Made by a program: the position numbers and the translations under genes. Source: Streptomyces hiroshimensis (GTDB lineage: Bacteria; Actinomycetota; Actinomycetes; Streptomycetales; Streptomycetaceae). Taken from it: a stretch of DNA of 64,000 nucleotides. The notes beneath the pieces are model-generated. The model was given only the letters and a program-made list of their open reading frames with translations. It did not search any database and was not told the DNA's origin. How positions within the stretch are numbered: position 1 is the first letter of the stretch; every line of letters starts with the position of its first letter. This document shows positions 1 through 7,573 of the stretch, one piece after another. The stretch covers positions 1 through 64,000 of the forward strand of contig NZ_BMUT01000011.1 in the NCBI RefSeq assembly GCF_014650335.1, written 5' to 3'.

Positions 1-236
1 ACACCCGGCAGGGTCCCGGCAGGGGCGCGGATCTCGGCGGGGAAGTTCGGCAGAGTGGAGAGGTCGTTGCCGAACGAGGCGGTCTCGGACGTGAAACGGT
101 CACCCGTCAGCTGCATACCGTCCCCGGAATCACCCGCGAAACGGATGACGACCCGGCTCATTCGCCGTACCGTCTTTCCCCCCGGAGGCCCGCTGCTCGT
201 GTGCAGGTGCGGGACCGCCACTGTCTGAACGGCCAT
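1..236 (-). CDS. korA: 2-oxoacid:ferredoxin oxidoreductase alpha subunit, N-terminal part
   Basis: The first 78 codons of a leftward gene that runs off the window edge. The ATG at 236-234 has a purine-rich Shine-Dalgarno (GGGAAGGGGG) upstream. The translation contains VIRFAGDSGDGMQLTGDRF followed by TSETASFGNDLSTLPNFPAEIRAP, the signature of the gamma-type N-terminal domain of KorA-like subunits. By family, KorA with KorB oxidatively decarboxylates 2-oxoglutarate or other 2-oxoacids to acyl-CoA, reducing ferredoxin. The partner korB would be expected just outside the window. The substrate cannot be told from this fragment. It is divergent from the gene at 448. Confidence 0.85.
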   Translation of the reverse strand, partial: MAVQTVAVPHLHTSSGPPGGKTVRRMSRVVIRFAGDSGDGMQLTGDRFTSETASFGNDLSTLPNFPAEIRAPAGTLPG

Positions 237-447
237 AGAGGCCGCCCCCTTCCCGTCGTCGCCGGTGAGTGTGAGCGTGCTGCCGTCGCACGGTAGGAAG
301 GGCGACTTGCGACAGGCCAAAGCGGGACGTGAAATCTTCACGGTCCTTCTGTGAACCCGTGGATGTTGCTCCACGGCCCTCCCGTGGATACTCGGTCGCG
401 TCCGTCCAGAGCCTCCTGGAGAGCGCGCGGAGAGAGAGGGACCAGCG

Positions 448-1074
448 ATGCCGGATCCGGTCGGAACCCGACCGTTGCACCTCTGGTCGCTGCGCGGCGA
501 CGTGGTCGTCGAGCAGGGTGAGGGGGACGGTGATCTCGTCCTGCGCGGGAGCTGGGGGACCGAGCGGATCGCCAATGCCGACCCGCTCGTGCGCGAGGCC
601 CTGCGCCGGATGGAGCTCGGGCCCGTCCTCCTGGCCAACGTGGAGGCGCGGCGCGAGCCCGGGGGCGACCGCCCCGGTTCGTACTTCGTGCTGCTGCCCA
701 CCCTCGTGCGGCTCTCGCACCTCCTGGTGCGCTCGCTGGGCCTCGACGACTTCAAGGGCCCGCTGCTGTCGGTGTCGCCGCTGTCGCCGGACGCCTTCTT
801 CGCCCCCGTACGGCTGCCCGCGCGGCGCCGGGTGCGGCTGCCCGCGGGGGCATCCCTCACCCTGGAGCCCGCGGGCGCGGGCCTGGCCCTGGAGTCGTCC
901 GGCAGTGCGCACCGCGTGGTGCTGCACCGGCCCGAAGCGGCGTGGGTGGCGGGGCTGCTGGCCTGGCCGGTCACGCCGGACGCCGCCTCCGCGAGGCTGC
1001 CCCTGCCGCCCGAGGTGACGGCGGGCATCCTCGACTACCTGGCCGCCGCCGGCATGGCCGCCCCCGTGGGGTAG
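448..1074 (+). CDS. SagB-type dehydrogenase N-terminal-like protein lacking the nitroreductase domain
   Basis: A 208-residue protein with two similar modules. The first (about 10-110) starts HLWSLRGDVVVEQGEGDGDL. The second (about 125-205) has RVRLPAGASLTLEPAGAG, then VVLHRP and ends with GILDYLAAAGMAAP. This matches the two small N-terminal domains that precede the FMN nitroreductase domain in actinobacterial SagB/ThcOx peptide dehydrogenases, as I recall them. The roughly 250-residue catalytic domain is absent: the stop at 1074 is followed by an antisense response regulator and no continuing frame. It lies at the edge of the YcaO locus and faces its operon. It may be a free-standing leader-binding or scaffold protein, or a decayed dehydrogenase. 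A purine run (GAGAGAGAGGGA) supports the ATG at 448. Confidence 0.6.
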   Translation: MPDPVGTRPLHLWSLRGDVVVEQGEGDGDLVLRGSWGTERIANADPLVREALRRMELGPVLLANVEARREPGGDRPGSYFVLLPTLVRLSHLLVRSLGLDDFKGPLLSVSPLSPDAFFAPVRLPARRRVRLPAGASLTLEPAGAGLALESSGSAHRVVLHRPEAAWVAGLLAWPVTPDAASARLPLPPEVTAGILDYLAAAGMAAPVG

Positions 1075-1105
1075 CTCCGGGCCGGCCGCCAGGGATGCGG
1101 GGCCG

Positions 1106-1717
1106 CTACAGGAGCCAGCCCGCCTCCCGCGCGATGCGGATCGCGTCCACCCGGTTGCGTGCGTTGAGCTTGGAGACCACGACCGTCAGGTAGTTGCGGA
1201 CGGTGCCCGTGGACAGGTGCAGCTTCGCGGCGATCTCCGACGCCTCCAGCCCCTCCGCGGCCCGCTGCAGCACTTCCGTCTCGCGCTCGGTCAGCGGCGA
1301 GTCCATGCCGTCCCAGGCGCTCAGGGCGAGCTGGGGGTCGATGACGCGCTGTCCCGCGGCCGCGCGCCGTACCGCCGAGGCGAGTTCGTGGGGCGGAGCG
1401 TCTTTCAAGAGATAGCCGGTGACCTGGGAGGTCAGCGCCCGGCGCAGGGTGCCCGGGCGGCCCAGGCTGGTGAGGATCAGGGTCTTGCACCCGGGTAACC
1501 GCTGGTGCAGCCGGGCCGCCGCCGTGAGGCCGTCGAGACCCGGGAGGTCGATGTCGATAACCGCGACATCCGGCCGGTGTTCCAGGGCGGCGTCGACGAT
1601 TTCGTCACCGCGCTCGAGTTCGCAGACGACTTCGAGGTCCCCTTCGAGATTCAGCAATGCGACGAGAGCTCCCCGGACCATGTTCATGTCCTCGGCGAGC
1701 AGAATGCGAATCACCAT
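1106..1717 (-). CDS. NarL/LuxR-type response regulator of the YcaO locus
   Basis: A 203-residue two-domain regulator. The receiver (about 1-120) shows AED near the start, the phosphoacceptor in AVIDIDLPGLDG and the Lys in YLLKDAPP. The LuxR-type helix-turn-helix (about 135-200) shows LTERETEVLQRAAEG, IAAKLHLSTGTVRNYL and the usual C-terminal AREAGWL. The start at 1717 is chosen because MVIRILLAED begins the receiver fold and follows a GGGGGG Shine-Dalgarno; an in-frame ATG at 1780 would add 21 unlikely residues. It lies downstream of the kinase gene and probably ends the leftward operon that starts with the candidate precursor. It likely controls that operon or the divergent gene at 5985. Confidence 0.88.
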   Translation of the reverse strand: MVIRILLAEDMNMVRGALVALLNLEGDLEVVCELERGDEIVDAALEHRPDVAVIDIDLPGLDGLTAAARLHQRLPGCKTLILTSLGRPGTLRRALTSQVTGYLLKDAPPHELASAVRRAAAGQRVIDPQLALSAWDGMDSPLTERETEVLQRAAEGLEASEIAAKLHLSTGTVRNYLTVVVSKLNARNRVDAIRIAREAGWLL

Positions 1718-1834
1718 GAATGAGCCCCCCGTTCCCTCATGGTGTGCACCGACGATGGAATCAACATAACGGTTTGTCAAGGACTTTGACCTGTGCGCCG
1801 GGCCGTGCGGGCACTCTCCTTCTCCGTCGTACCC

Positions 1835-3073
1835 TCAGGCCGGGGCTTCCGCACACAACCGGAATATTCCCTCCGTGGAGCTGCCGGCGGTGAGGGTTCC
1901 GTTCACCGAGGCCAGCCGCGTCGCCAGGTTCCCCAGGCCGCTGCCGCTGTCCGGGGACGGGTCGCGGTGCTCGGGGTCCACCCCGTCGTTGACGACGGTG
2001 AGCCGGACCCGGCCGTTCGTGCAGACGGCACTGATGTCGCAGTATGTGGCCTTGGTGTGCCGGAGCAGGTTGGTGACGGCCTCGCGGAGCACGGCCGCGA
2101 GGACGGTCTCGGTCCGCGCGCCGACCCCGTCGAGCGCGACCTCGCCCCGTACCTCGACGTCCGCCGCGGCCAGCACGGCCCGCGCGGAGGTCACCTCCTG
2201 CGCCAGGGACATGGTGCGCAGCCCGCTCGCCACGGTGCGGACGTCGGCGAGCGACTGCCGGGCGATCGCCAGCACGTCGCCGACCTCCGTCACGGCGCCC
2301 GCGGGGTGGTGCGGGATCAGCCGCAGGATCAGCTCGCTCTTGAGGGTGATCGCGGAGAGGCTGAAGCCGAGAAGGTCATGCAGGTCCCGCGCGAACCGCA
2401 GGCGCTCCTTGGTCACCGCCACCCGCGACAGCTCGTGCCGGGTGTCGTGCAGCACCCGTACGAGCTCCGTGAGCCGCGCCAGGCCGTAGACGACGAGGCC
2501 GGTCAGGAGCGTCGACTGGGCGAGGTAGACGATCGCGAGGAGGGTTTCGCCGTCCAGGAGCGGCGGGACCAGCATGGAGAGCCCGACGAGGCCGTACAGC
2601 AGCCAGCCGGGCCGTGCGGGGAGCTGGAGGAGCAGCGAACCGGCCAGGAAGCCGGCCATGGAGCCCCAGCGGGAGTGGAAGGCCAGCAGTGGCAGATAGG
2701 TGAGGACGGCCTGGAGGCCGAGCGTGAGGGCCTTGCGGTGCGCGGGGGCCCGCTGCGCCCCCGGATTCGAGTGCCACAACTGCAGGGCGAAGATGGCCGG
2801 AAGGCAGGTCAGCCCGGCCGCAAGGGCGACCGGCGACGGGCTGGTGCTGAGCAGGTTGATGACGGTGATGCTCAGATAGCACAGCAGGGCCACGATCAGG
2901 ATGAGCCGGGCCCGCCGCGGAGCGGGCAGGCCACGGCCGCGCCCGAGCACGCTCTCGATCCGCCCGTCGCCGGGCGCCGCGGTGGCGTCCGGCGACGGGC
3001 CGTGCTGTCCGGTGGCGTTCAAGACCCCTACTTCCACACTTCCGCATGAGAGTGCGACGGCTGCCGGAAGCAT
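1835..3073 (-). CDS. NarL-family sensor histidine kinase of the YcaO locus
   Basis: A 412-residue membrane kinase. About six hydrophobic segments lie between residues 55 and 195 (for example LILIVALLCYLSITVINLL). The dimerisation/phosphoacceptor region is LRFARDLHDLLGFSLSAITL, with the phosphorylated His in ARDLHD. The HATPase region has REAVTNLLRHTKA as N-box and SGSGLGNLATRL as G-box. It is the obvious partner of the regulator at 1106-1717. The start is uncertain: the first 45 residues lack structure, and a TTG near residue 19 follows a GGAAGTAGGGG tract. The gap to the YcaO gene upstream is 73 nt, consistent with co-transcription. The signal sensed is unknown. Confidence 0.85.
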   Translation of the reverse strand: MLPAAVALSCGSVEVGVLNATGQHGPSPDATAAPGDGRIESVLGRGRGLPAPRRARLILIVALLCYLSITVINLLSTSPSPVALAAGLTCLPAIFALQLWHSNPGAQRAPAHRKALTLGLQAVLTYLPLLAFHSRWGSMAGFLAGSLLLQLPARPGWLLYGLVGLSMLVPPLLDGETLLAIVYLAQSTLLTGLVVYGLARLTELVRVLHDTRHELSRVAVTKERLRFARDLHDLLGFSLSAITLKSELILRLIPHHPAGAVTEVGDVLAIARQSLADVRTVASGLRTMSLAQEVTSARAVLAAADVEVRGEVALDGVGARTETVLAAVLREAVTNLLRHTKATYCDISAVCTNGRVRLTVVNDGVDPEHRDPSPDSGSGLGNLATRLASVNGTLTAGSSTEGIFRLCAEAPA

Positions 3074-3146
3074 AAGTGAGGGGCGGCGTACGGGATATGA
3101 CGAGGAGGGCGCATCTCGCGCCCTCCGCGGGGCCTTTTCCGTTCGT

Positions 3147-5615
3147 TTACACGAACAGGGGGACGGGATTGAGGTCTTCGTACGCGGTGGGGCGGGACGT
3201 CCTGCCCAGGGATACCGGAACGTCGAAGAGACGGCCCGGGGCGAATCGGGCCCAGAAGTGCCGGAGGCCCGGAACGATCACACGGATGACCGGAATTCCG
3301 GTGTCCGGTCTGGTCTGGTCGAGAACCAGGAGTTCCATTCCGTGCCGGCGGGTCAGGTCGATCACCGCCGTCACGTCGTCCAGCAGGTCCGCGCGCGGCG
3401 TGTACGGCCAGTCGCCGGGGCCGCGGGCGGGGACGTGCGGATCGGGCAGCAGGTAGGGCTGGTTGGCGGTGGTGGCGTGCTGCCACCACGCGCACGCCTC
3501 CGGGTCGTCGGTCGCGTACGCAGCCCCTCCGCCGGCTGCGTCCGCACCGCCCGTCCCTGCCGTCTTCCTTTCCGTCTTCCCGTGCACCGCGGGCAGCAGC
3601 TGCCCCATCTCGGTGAGAGCCCGGCGCAGCGCCAGGCGGGGGTCGAAGTGCGCCCCGAAGCCGAAGACGATGTCCTGCGCCGCCGGTGGGGCCGGCATCG
3701 CTCGTCGGCCGTGCGCCGCTTGCGTGCCGTGCGTCGCCCGGTCGGTGCGGCGGGACAGCGCCGCCATGACGGGAATGCCGAGATCCGTGGTGAGATCGAG
3801 CACCCACAGCTCGCGCCCCAGTCGCAGATACCCCTCCCGCAGCCGGTCGAGTCCCGGGTCGGCGAACGCGGGCAGGTTGACCGCCGGGTGGCGGGTGCGG
3901 TTGTACCACCACAGGGCGACCGCGTCCCGCTCGACGAGCTCCAGGAAGCCCTGCAGCAGCGCGTCCTCGGGGCTGCTGCCGGCGGCGGTGCCGTTGGAGT
4001 CGGCCAGCAGGCCGTCGGACGGCGGCCCGGTACGGCTGTCGGCGTGGCTGTAGTAGAGCGTCGAGGTCGGCAGGAGCCGCTGGGTCCCGGCGGTCAGCGA
4101 CCATACGGGCGTCCAGTCGGTGGGCCGGTCCTCGTCGAAGGGTGCGGGTACGTACTGGAAGCGGGAGTGGCGGGCGTTCCAGGCGTCCCGGTCCCGGAAC
4201 TGCCGCTCGTCGTAGAGCTGGCAGGCGTTGGGGTGGACGGCGGCGGCGCCGAGGGCGCGGTAGCGGGCGCGGATCACCGGTTCGTCGCCGTGCCGGGTGC
4301 CGCTGTAGCGCTCGACGGCCTCGCACAGGGCGCTGGTGCGGGCCTCGGCGTCGGTGAGCCCCTTGCCCCCGCTGAGCGCCCGCAGCCCGGCCCGCAGGCC
4401 GTCGAGGGTGGGGGAGCCCATGGCCAGGTTGTGGCCGGAGAGGAAGCAGCTCGTGAAGTCGGGGCTGTGCGGGGCCCGGCGGATCTCCTTGACGATGCCG
4501 GTGACCGGGTCGACGAGATGCCCGTACCGGCTCAGCATCTGCTCGGGCGTCAGGGCGCGGTGGCCGCCCAGGTCGCGGGTGCGGGCGGCCTTGGGCCGCG
4601 AGACCGGGACGAACGGCGCCCGCACGCGCCACGCGACGAGCCCCGGGTCGCCGCAGACCGCGCAGTGCGGCAGCCGGGGGACCGGGTGGCTGCCCGCGCG
4701 CAGCAGCAGGGTGTCGAAGGTGCGGACGGCGCCCTGTGCGGGATGCCGGATGCCGGCCAGCCACTTGGCCGTCTCCAGCACCGCGAGCTGCACGGCCACC
4801 GTCCGGCCCGCGGCCAGGGAGGCCAGGGGCCGGGCCAGCGGACCGTCCGCCAGGCCGAGCGCCCGCCGTACGGGACCCTCGGCCCGGCGGTGCCCGCGTA
4901 TCCGGGCCCCCATGCAGGCCCAGCAGGGCCCGTCGCCGGGGCGGAAGACGGGGCCGACCCAGGGGTCGGTGCCACAGGGCTTGGCGATCAGCCAGGGCCG
5001 GCCGGCCGCCCGGTGCGCGGCGTCCACGTCCGCGAGCCGGGGCGAGAGGTAGTCGGCACACAGGACGACGGAGAAGTCGGCCGGGGATCCGCCGGGAGCC
5101 CCGGGCCTCCCCGTCGTTGCGCAGTCGCGCTCGCCGTCGTCCACGACGGCGATTCCCGAATCCCGGCACGCCGCGGCGACAGGCCCCGGATCGAGGCCGT
5201 CCAGCGCCTCGATCCGGACGGTGGCGCCGGTGACGGCCGCGGCCGCCCGGCCCCCGTCGAGTCCGGCGAGGTCCCAGTAGGCCTCGGCCGCCGGGTCGGG
5301 GCCGGACTCCGGGGCCGGCCGGCCCGGGCGCAGCCGGAGCAGCCCGGAGTCGAGCAGGATCCGCAGCGAGGCGCCGGCCGCCTCGGGACCGAGCACCGCG
5401 GCCGCGTCCTGCAGGACGGCGCCCGGGCTGCGGGTCCCGTCCAGCAGGGGGACGAGGGTTTCGACGTGGGAGCCGTGCAGCGCCGTGACGCCGCGCGGCG
5501 AGACGAGGTAGGCGGCATCGCCCGGCACGACGGTGGGACGCAGGTGGCTCTTGAACCCCACCAGCCCCCCGCCGTCGGCGGACGGCCGGGATCCGGTTCT
5601 CCCCTCGCCGCTCAT
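3147..5615 (-). CDS. Fused leader-binding/YcaO cyclodehydratase (TOMM-type)
   Basis: An 822-residue protein. Residues 1-100 resemble a winged-helix recognition domain. About 110-330 is an E1-like (ocin-ThiF) region with two CxxC pairs, GPCWACMGARIRGH (C231, C234) and HCAVCGDPG (C318, C321). About 350-822 is a YcaO domain with the ATP-binding motifs TSALCEAVERYSG (428-440), DSNGTAAGSS and LELVERDA, ALTEMGQL, and the C-terminus LNPVPLFV. By family, such fusions bind a precursor leader and use ATP to cyclise Cys/Ser/Thr to azolines. The C-terminal tail has only PVP, not the longer PxPxP of canonical LAP enzymes, and a Gly/Ala-rich insert lies near 678-700. The ATG overlaps the stop of the upstream 69-codon gene by 4 nt (ATGA), so translation is probably coupled. 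Confidence 0.9.
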   Translation of the reverse strand: MSGEGRTGSRPSADGGGLVGFKSHLRPTVVPGDAAYLVSPRGVTALHGSHVETLVPLLDGTRSPGAVLQDAAAVLGPEAAGASLRILLDSGLLRLRPGRPAPESGPDPAAEAYWDLAGLDGGRAAAAVTGATVRIEALDGLDPGPVAAACRDSGIAVVDDGERDCATTGRPGAPGGSPADFSVVLCADYLSPRLADVDAAHRAAGRPWLIAKPCGTDPWVGPVFRPGDGPCWACMGARIRGHRRAEGPVRRALGLADGPLARPLASLAAGRTVAVQLAVLETAKWLAGIRHPAQGAVRTFDTLLLRAGSHPVPRLPHCAVCGDPGLVAWRVRAPFVPVSRPKAARTRDLGGHRALTPEQMLSRYGHLVDPVTGIVKEIRRAPHSPDFTSCFLSGHNLAMGSPTLDGLRAGLRALSGGKGLTDAEARTSALCEAVERYSGTRHGDEPVIRARYRALGAAAVHPNACQLYDERQFRDRDAWNARHSRFQYVPAPFDEDRPTDWTPVWSLTAGTQRLLPTSTLYYSHADSRTGPPSDGLLADSNGTAAGSSPEDALLQGFLELVERDAVALWWYNRTRHPAVNLPAFADPGLDRLREGYLRLGRELWVLDLTTDLGIPVMAALSRRTDRATHGTQAAHGRRAMPAPPAAQDIVFGFGAHFDPRLALRRALTEMGQLLPAVHGKTERKTAGTGGADAAGGGAAYATDDPEACAWWQHATTANQPYLLPDPHVPARGPGDWPYTPRADLLDDVTAVIDLTRRHGMELLVLDQTRPDTGIPVIRVIVPGLRHFWARFAPGRLFDVPVSLGRTSRPTAYEDLNPVPLFV

Positions 5616-5821
5616 GCCGCGGCCGGCTCCGCGGTACCGGTACCGGCACCGGCCGCCGGGGACATCACCGGGGGAGCGATGATGCAGATCTGGGTGAAGA
5701 GGGCCAGGCCGTCCCCGTCCGGTGCGTCGAGGTTCTCGATCACGAGGAACGGCCGGGGGAACGCGGAGCGGGCGGCGGCAGGGCCGGTGGCCGGTGAACC
5801 GAACGGGTCGCAGATGTCCAT
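5612..5821 (-). CDS. Candidate RiPP precursor peptide (69 aa)
   Basis: A 69-residue ORF placed directly before the YcaO gene, its TGA overlapping the YcaO ATG. It has a strong Shine-Dalgarno (GAAGGAGA) about 9 nt before the ATG. Size and position are those of a RiPP precursor. The N-terminal part has PFLVIENLDAPDGDG, which could serve as leader. The C-terminal part has LFTQICIIAPPVMSP followed by an Ala/Gly/Thr-rich tail. Cys residues are few (C4 and one in QICII), unlike the Cys/Ser/Thr-dense cores of goadsporin- or streptolysin-type peptides. I do not recognise the family. The ribosome site lies in a tiny hairpin (GGAGA/TCTCC arms, 5822-5835), which might limit translation. It could instead be a small accessory protein. 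Confidence 0.6.
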   Translation of the reverse strand: MDICDPFGSPATGPAAARSAFPRPFLVIENLDAPDGDGLALFTQICIIAPPVMSPAAGAGTGTAEPAAA

Positions 5822-5984
5822 GGAGATCGTTCTCCTTCATCGTGCTGCCGGATTTCTTCGGTGGGCGTGGTGACGATTCTGCGAAGGAGGACTGGAGCCT
5901 GACAGTGCGGTCGTCATCTGTGCCGGGTGAAGTTTTCACGGCTGCCGCAGGCGGCCCGGGCTTTGGCGGAACTTTGGCCATCGG
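5822..5984. promoter_or_regulatory. Divergent promoter region of the YcaO locus
   Basis: A 163-nt gap between the leftward precursor/YcaO operon and the rightward small gene at 5985. It must carry both promoters. I see no clear -35/-10 pair. A GGAGA/TCTCC mini-hairpin (5822-5835) covers the precursor ribosome-binding site. A GAAGGAGG tract on the plus strand (about 5882-5889) has no start codon at a usable distance. Confidence 0.4.
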
Positions 5985-6311
5985 ATGCACGCTCGCCCGA
6001 TGTCCGGTTCCGACGCCCGCGGTCCTCTGTCTGCGCTCCGGTCGGCTCTCGCCCCGGCCCTGCGCTCGGCCCTGCGCGCCTGCCTGCTTTCGGCCATGAA
6101 CGCGCTGCGCACCCAGGGCCAGTTCTGGGTCTACGACCCCTCTCCCGGCCCCTCTCCCGCCCCGTCCCCCGCCACCCGGCCCCTGCGCGGCCCGGCCCCC
6201 GGGCACCCCGAGCGGCTGTGCCCGGAAGCCGTGCCGACGGCCGGGGAGCTCCTGCTCTACCGGCAGGTGTTCGGTGACGGAAGCGGCGGCACCGGCCCCG
6301 GCGGACCGTGA
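5985..6311 (+). CDS. Small Pro-rich hypothetical protein of the YcaO locus
   Basis: A 108-residue ORF divergent from the candidate precursor. The N-terminal third is Ala/Leu/Arg-rich (ALRSALRACLLSAMNALR) and could be an amphipathic helix. A Pro/Ser repeat follows (SPGPSPAPSPA), then a conserved-looking tail HPERLCPEAVPTAGELLLYR. The tail is reminiscent of a small actinobacterial family of unknown function that I recall as DUF6059; this is from memory only. Another in-frame ATG at 6000 is possible, and codon bias is convincing only from about 6060 onward. Neither start has a good Shine-Dalgarno. It may belong to the RiPP locus, but its function is unknown. Confidence 0.55.
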   Translation: MHARPMSGSDARGPLSALRSALAPALRSALRACLLSAMNALRTQGQFWVYDPSPGPSPAPSPATRPLRGPAPGHPERLCPEAVPTAGELLLYRQVFGDGSGGTGPGGP

Positions 6312-6372
6312 ACGGATGACGCACGCCGCCGTACCGCCGTACCACCGCCGTCACCGGCGGAAGCACCCGCCG

Positions 6373-6825
6373 TCAGGCGAGCGGCTCCCTCACCGGGCGC
6401 ACCCCGCGGGCGTCGCGCCGACGTAGCGACGCGAGTTCGATTGCGGGGCACCGGTCCATCACCATGTCCAGACCGGCCGCGCGCGTGCGCTCGTAGGCCT
6501 CCTCGTCCACGACCCCCAGCTGGAACCAGACCGCCTTCGCGCCGATCGCGACGGCCTCGTCCGCGACCGGGCCCGCGAGGTCGCTGTTGACGAACACGTC
6601 CACCACGTCGACCGCGAAGGGGATGTCCGCGAGCGAGGCGTAGCCCTGCTCGCCGTGGACCTCCTCGGCCTTGGGGTGCACCGGCACCACGCGCTTGCCG
6701 TGGCGCCGCAGCACCTCGGCCACGCCGTAGGCCGCCCGCCGCGTGTTGGACGACAGACCGACCAGCGCCCAGGTGTCGCCGGTCTCCTCGATGATCTTCC
6801 GGATGATCCCCGGTTCTGCGTACAT
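6373..6825 (-). CDS. CoA-binding protein (YccU-like)
   Basis: A 150-residue single-domain Rossmann protein of the CoA_binding family. Visible marks are TWALVGLSSNTRRAAYGVAEVL near the N-terminus (nucleotide loop), RVVPVHPKAEEVHG, and the distal VWFQLGVVDEEAYERTRAAGL with MDRCPAIE. Length is normal for the stand-alone family, which resembles the N-terminal domain of succinyl-CoA synthetase alpha. The cellular role is not established. It converges with the small gene at 5985 and is divergent from YigZ at 6904; the 78-nt gap holds both starts. Confidence 0.88.
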   Translation of the reverse strand: MYAEPGIIRKIIEETGDTWALVGLSSNTRRAAYGVAEVLRRHGKRVVPVHPKAEEVHGEQGYASLADIPFAVDVVDVFVNSDLAGPVADEAVAIGAKAVWFQLGVVDEEAYERTRAAGLDMVMDRCPAIELASLRRRDARGVRPVREPLA

Positions 6826-6903
6826 GCCCGCTCAACGATCATCCCCCCGTCACCATTCCCGGGCCCCCGTCACCCTTCCCGGGCCGGCGCATAGGCTTGC
6901 GGG

Positions 6904-7530
6904 ATGACGGAGCAGTACCGGACGGTCGCGCGCGAGGGCGTGCACGAGATCGAGATCAGCAAGTCGCGCTTCATCTGCGCGCTCGCGCCCGCCGCCACCG
7001 AGGAGGAGGCGCAGGCGTTCATCGCGCGCATCCGCAAGGAGCACCCCACCGCCCGCCACCACTGTTTCGCCTACGTGCTGGGCGCCGACGGCTCGGTGCA
7101 GAAGGCGAGCGACGACGGCGAGCCGGGCGGCACCGCCGGCGTGCCCATGCTGCAGATGCTGCTCCGCCGCGAGGTCCGCTACGCCGTGGCCGTCGTCACC
7201 CGCTACTTCGGCGGAGTCAAGCTCGGCGCGGGCGGGCTGATCCGCGCCTACGGGGGCGTGGTCGGCGAGGCCCTGGACGTGCTCGGGACCGTCACCCGGC
7301 AGCGCTTCCGGCTGGCGGCCGTGACCGTCGACCACCAGCGCGCCGGAAAGCTGGAGAACGACCTGCGGGCGACGGGGCGGGCCGTGCGCGAGGTGAGCTA
7401 CGGCGCGGAGGTCCGCATCGAGGTGGGGCTGCCCGAGGCGGACGTCGAGGGCTTCCGCGCCTGGCTCGCCGACGCCACGGCCGGCACGGCCCGCCTCGAA
7501 CTGGGCGGCGAGGCCTACGGGGACGCCTGA
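6904..7530 (+). CDS. YigZ/IMPACT family protein
   Basis: A 208-residue protein with the two-domain YigZ layout. The N-terminal UPF0029 domain shows KSRFICALAPAATEEEAQAF, HHCFAYVLG and DDGEPGGTAGVPMLQ, then VVTRYFGGVKLGAGGLIRAY. A C-terminal ferredoxin-like domain covers about 135-205. Bacterial members are implicated in translation- or nucleotide-related functions, without a settled reaction. Length and motifs are complete. It stands alone and converges on the deacetylase gene, with a hairpin terminator between. Confidence 0.92.
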   Translation: MTEQYRTVAREGVHEIEISKSRFICALAPAATEEEAQAFIARIRKEHPTARHHCFAYVLGADGSVQKASDDGEPGGTAGVPMLQMLLRREVRYAVAVVTRYFGGVKLGAGGLIRAYGGVVGEALDVLGTVTRQRFRLAAVTVDHQRAGKLENDLRATGRAVREVSYGAEVRIEVGLPEADVEGFRAWLADATAGTARLELGGEAYGDA

Positions 7531-7533
7531 GCC

Positions 7534-7555
7534 CGGCCCGGCCTGAACCGGGCCG
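7534..7555. terminator. Hairpin between convergent genes
   Basis: Arms CGGCCCGG and CCGGGCCG with a 6-nt loop, followed by GTTTCC. It lies between the converging YigZ and deacetylase stops, so it can serve both. Confidence 0.6.
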
Positions 7556-7573
7556 TTTCCGCAGGCCGCCGCG

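Noticed and set aside
2901..5873. A 990-codon frame antisense to the YcaO gene
   Set aside because: Same cause; the YcaO motifs on the minus strand are unambiguous.
5904..6099. A Cys-rich frame (ending LARCPVPTPAVLCLRSG...CARPCAPACFRP) as an alternative RiPP precursor
   Set aside because: The GTG is 14 nt from the nearest Shine-Dalgarno, and the frame overlaps the better-biased ORF at 5985. The Cys come from TGC/TGT read across Ala/Leu codons.
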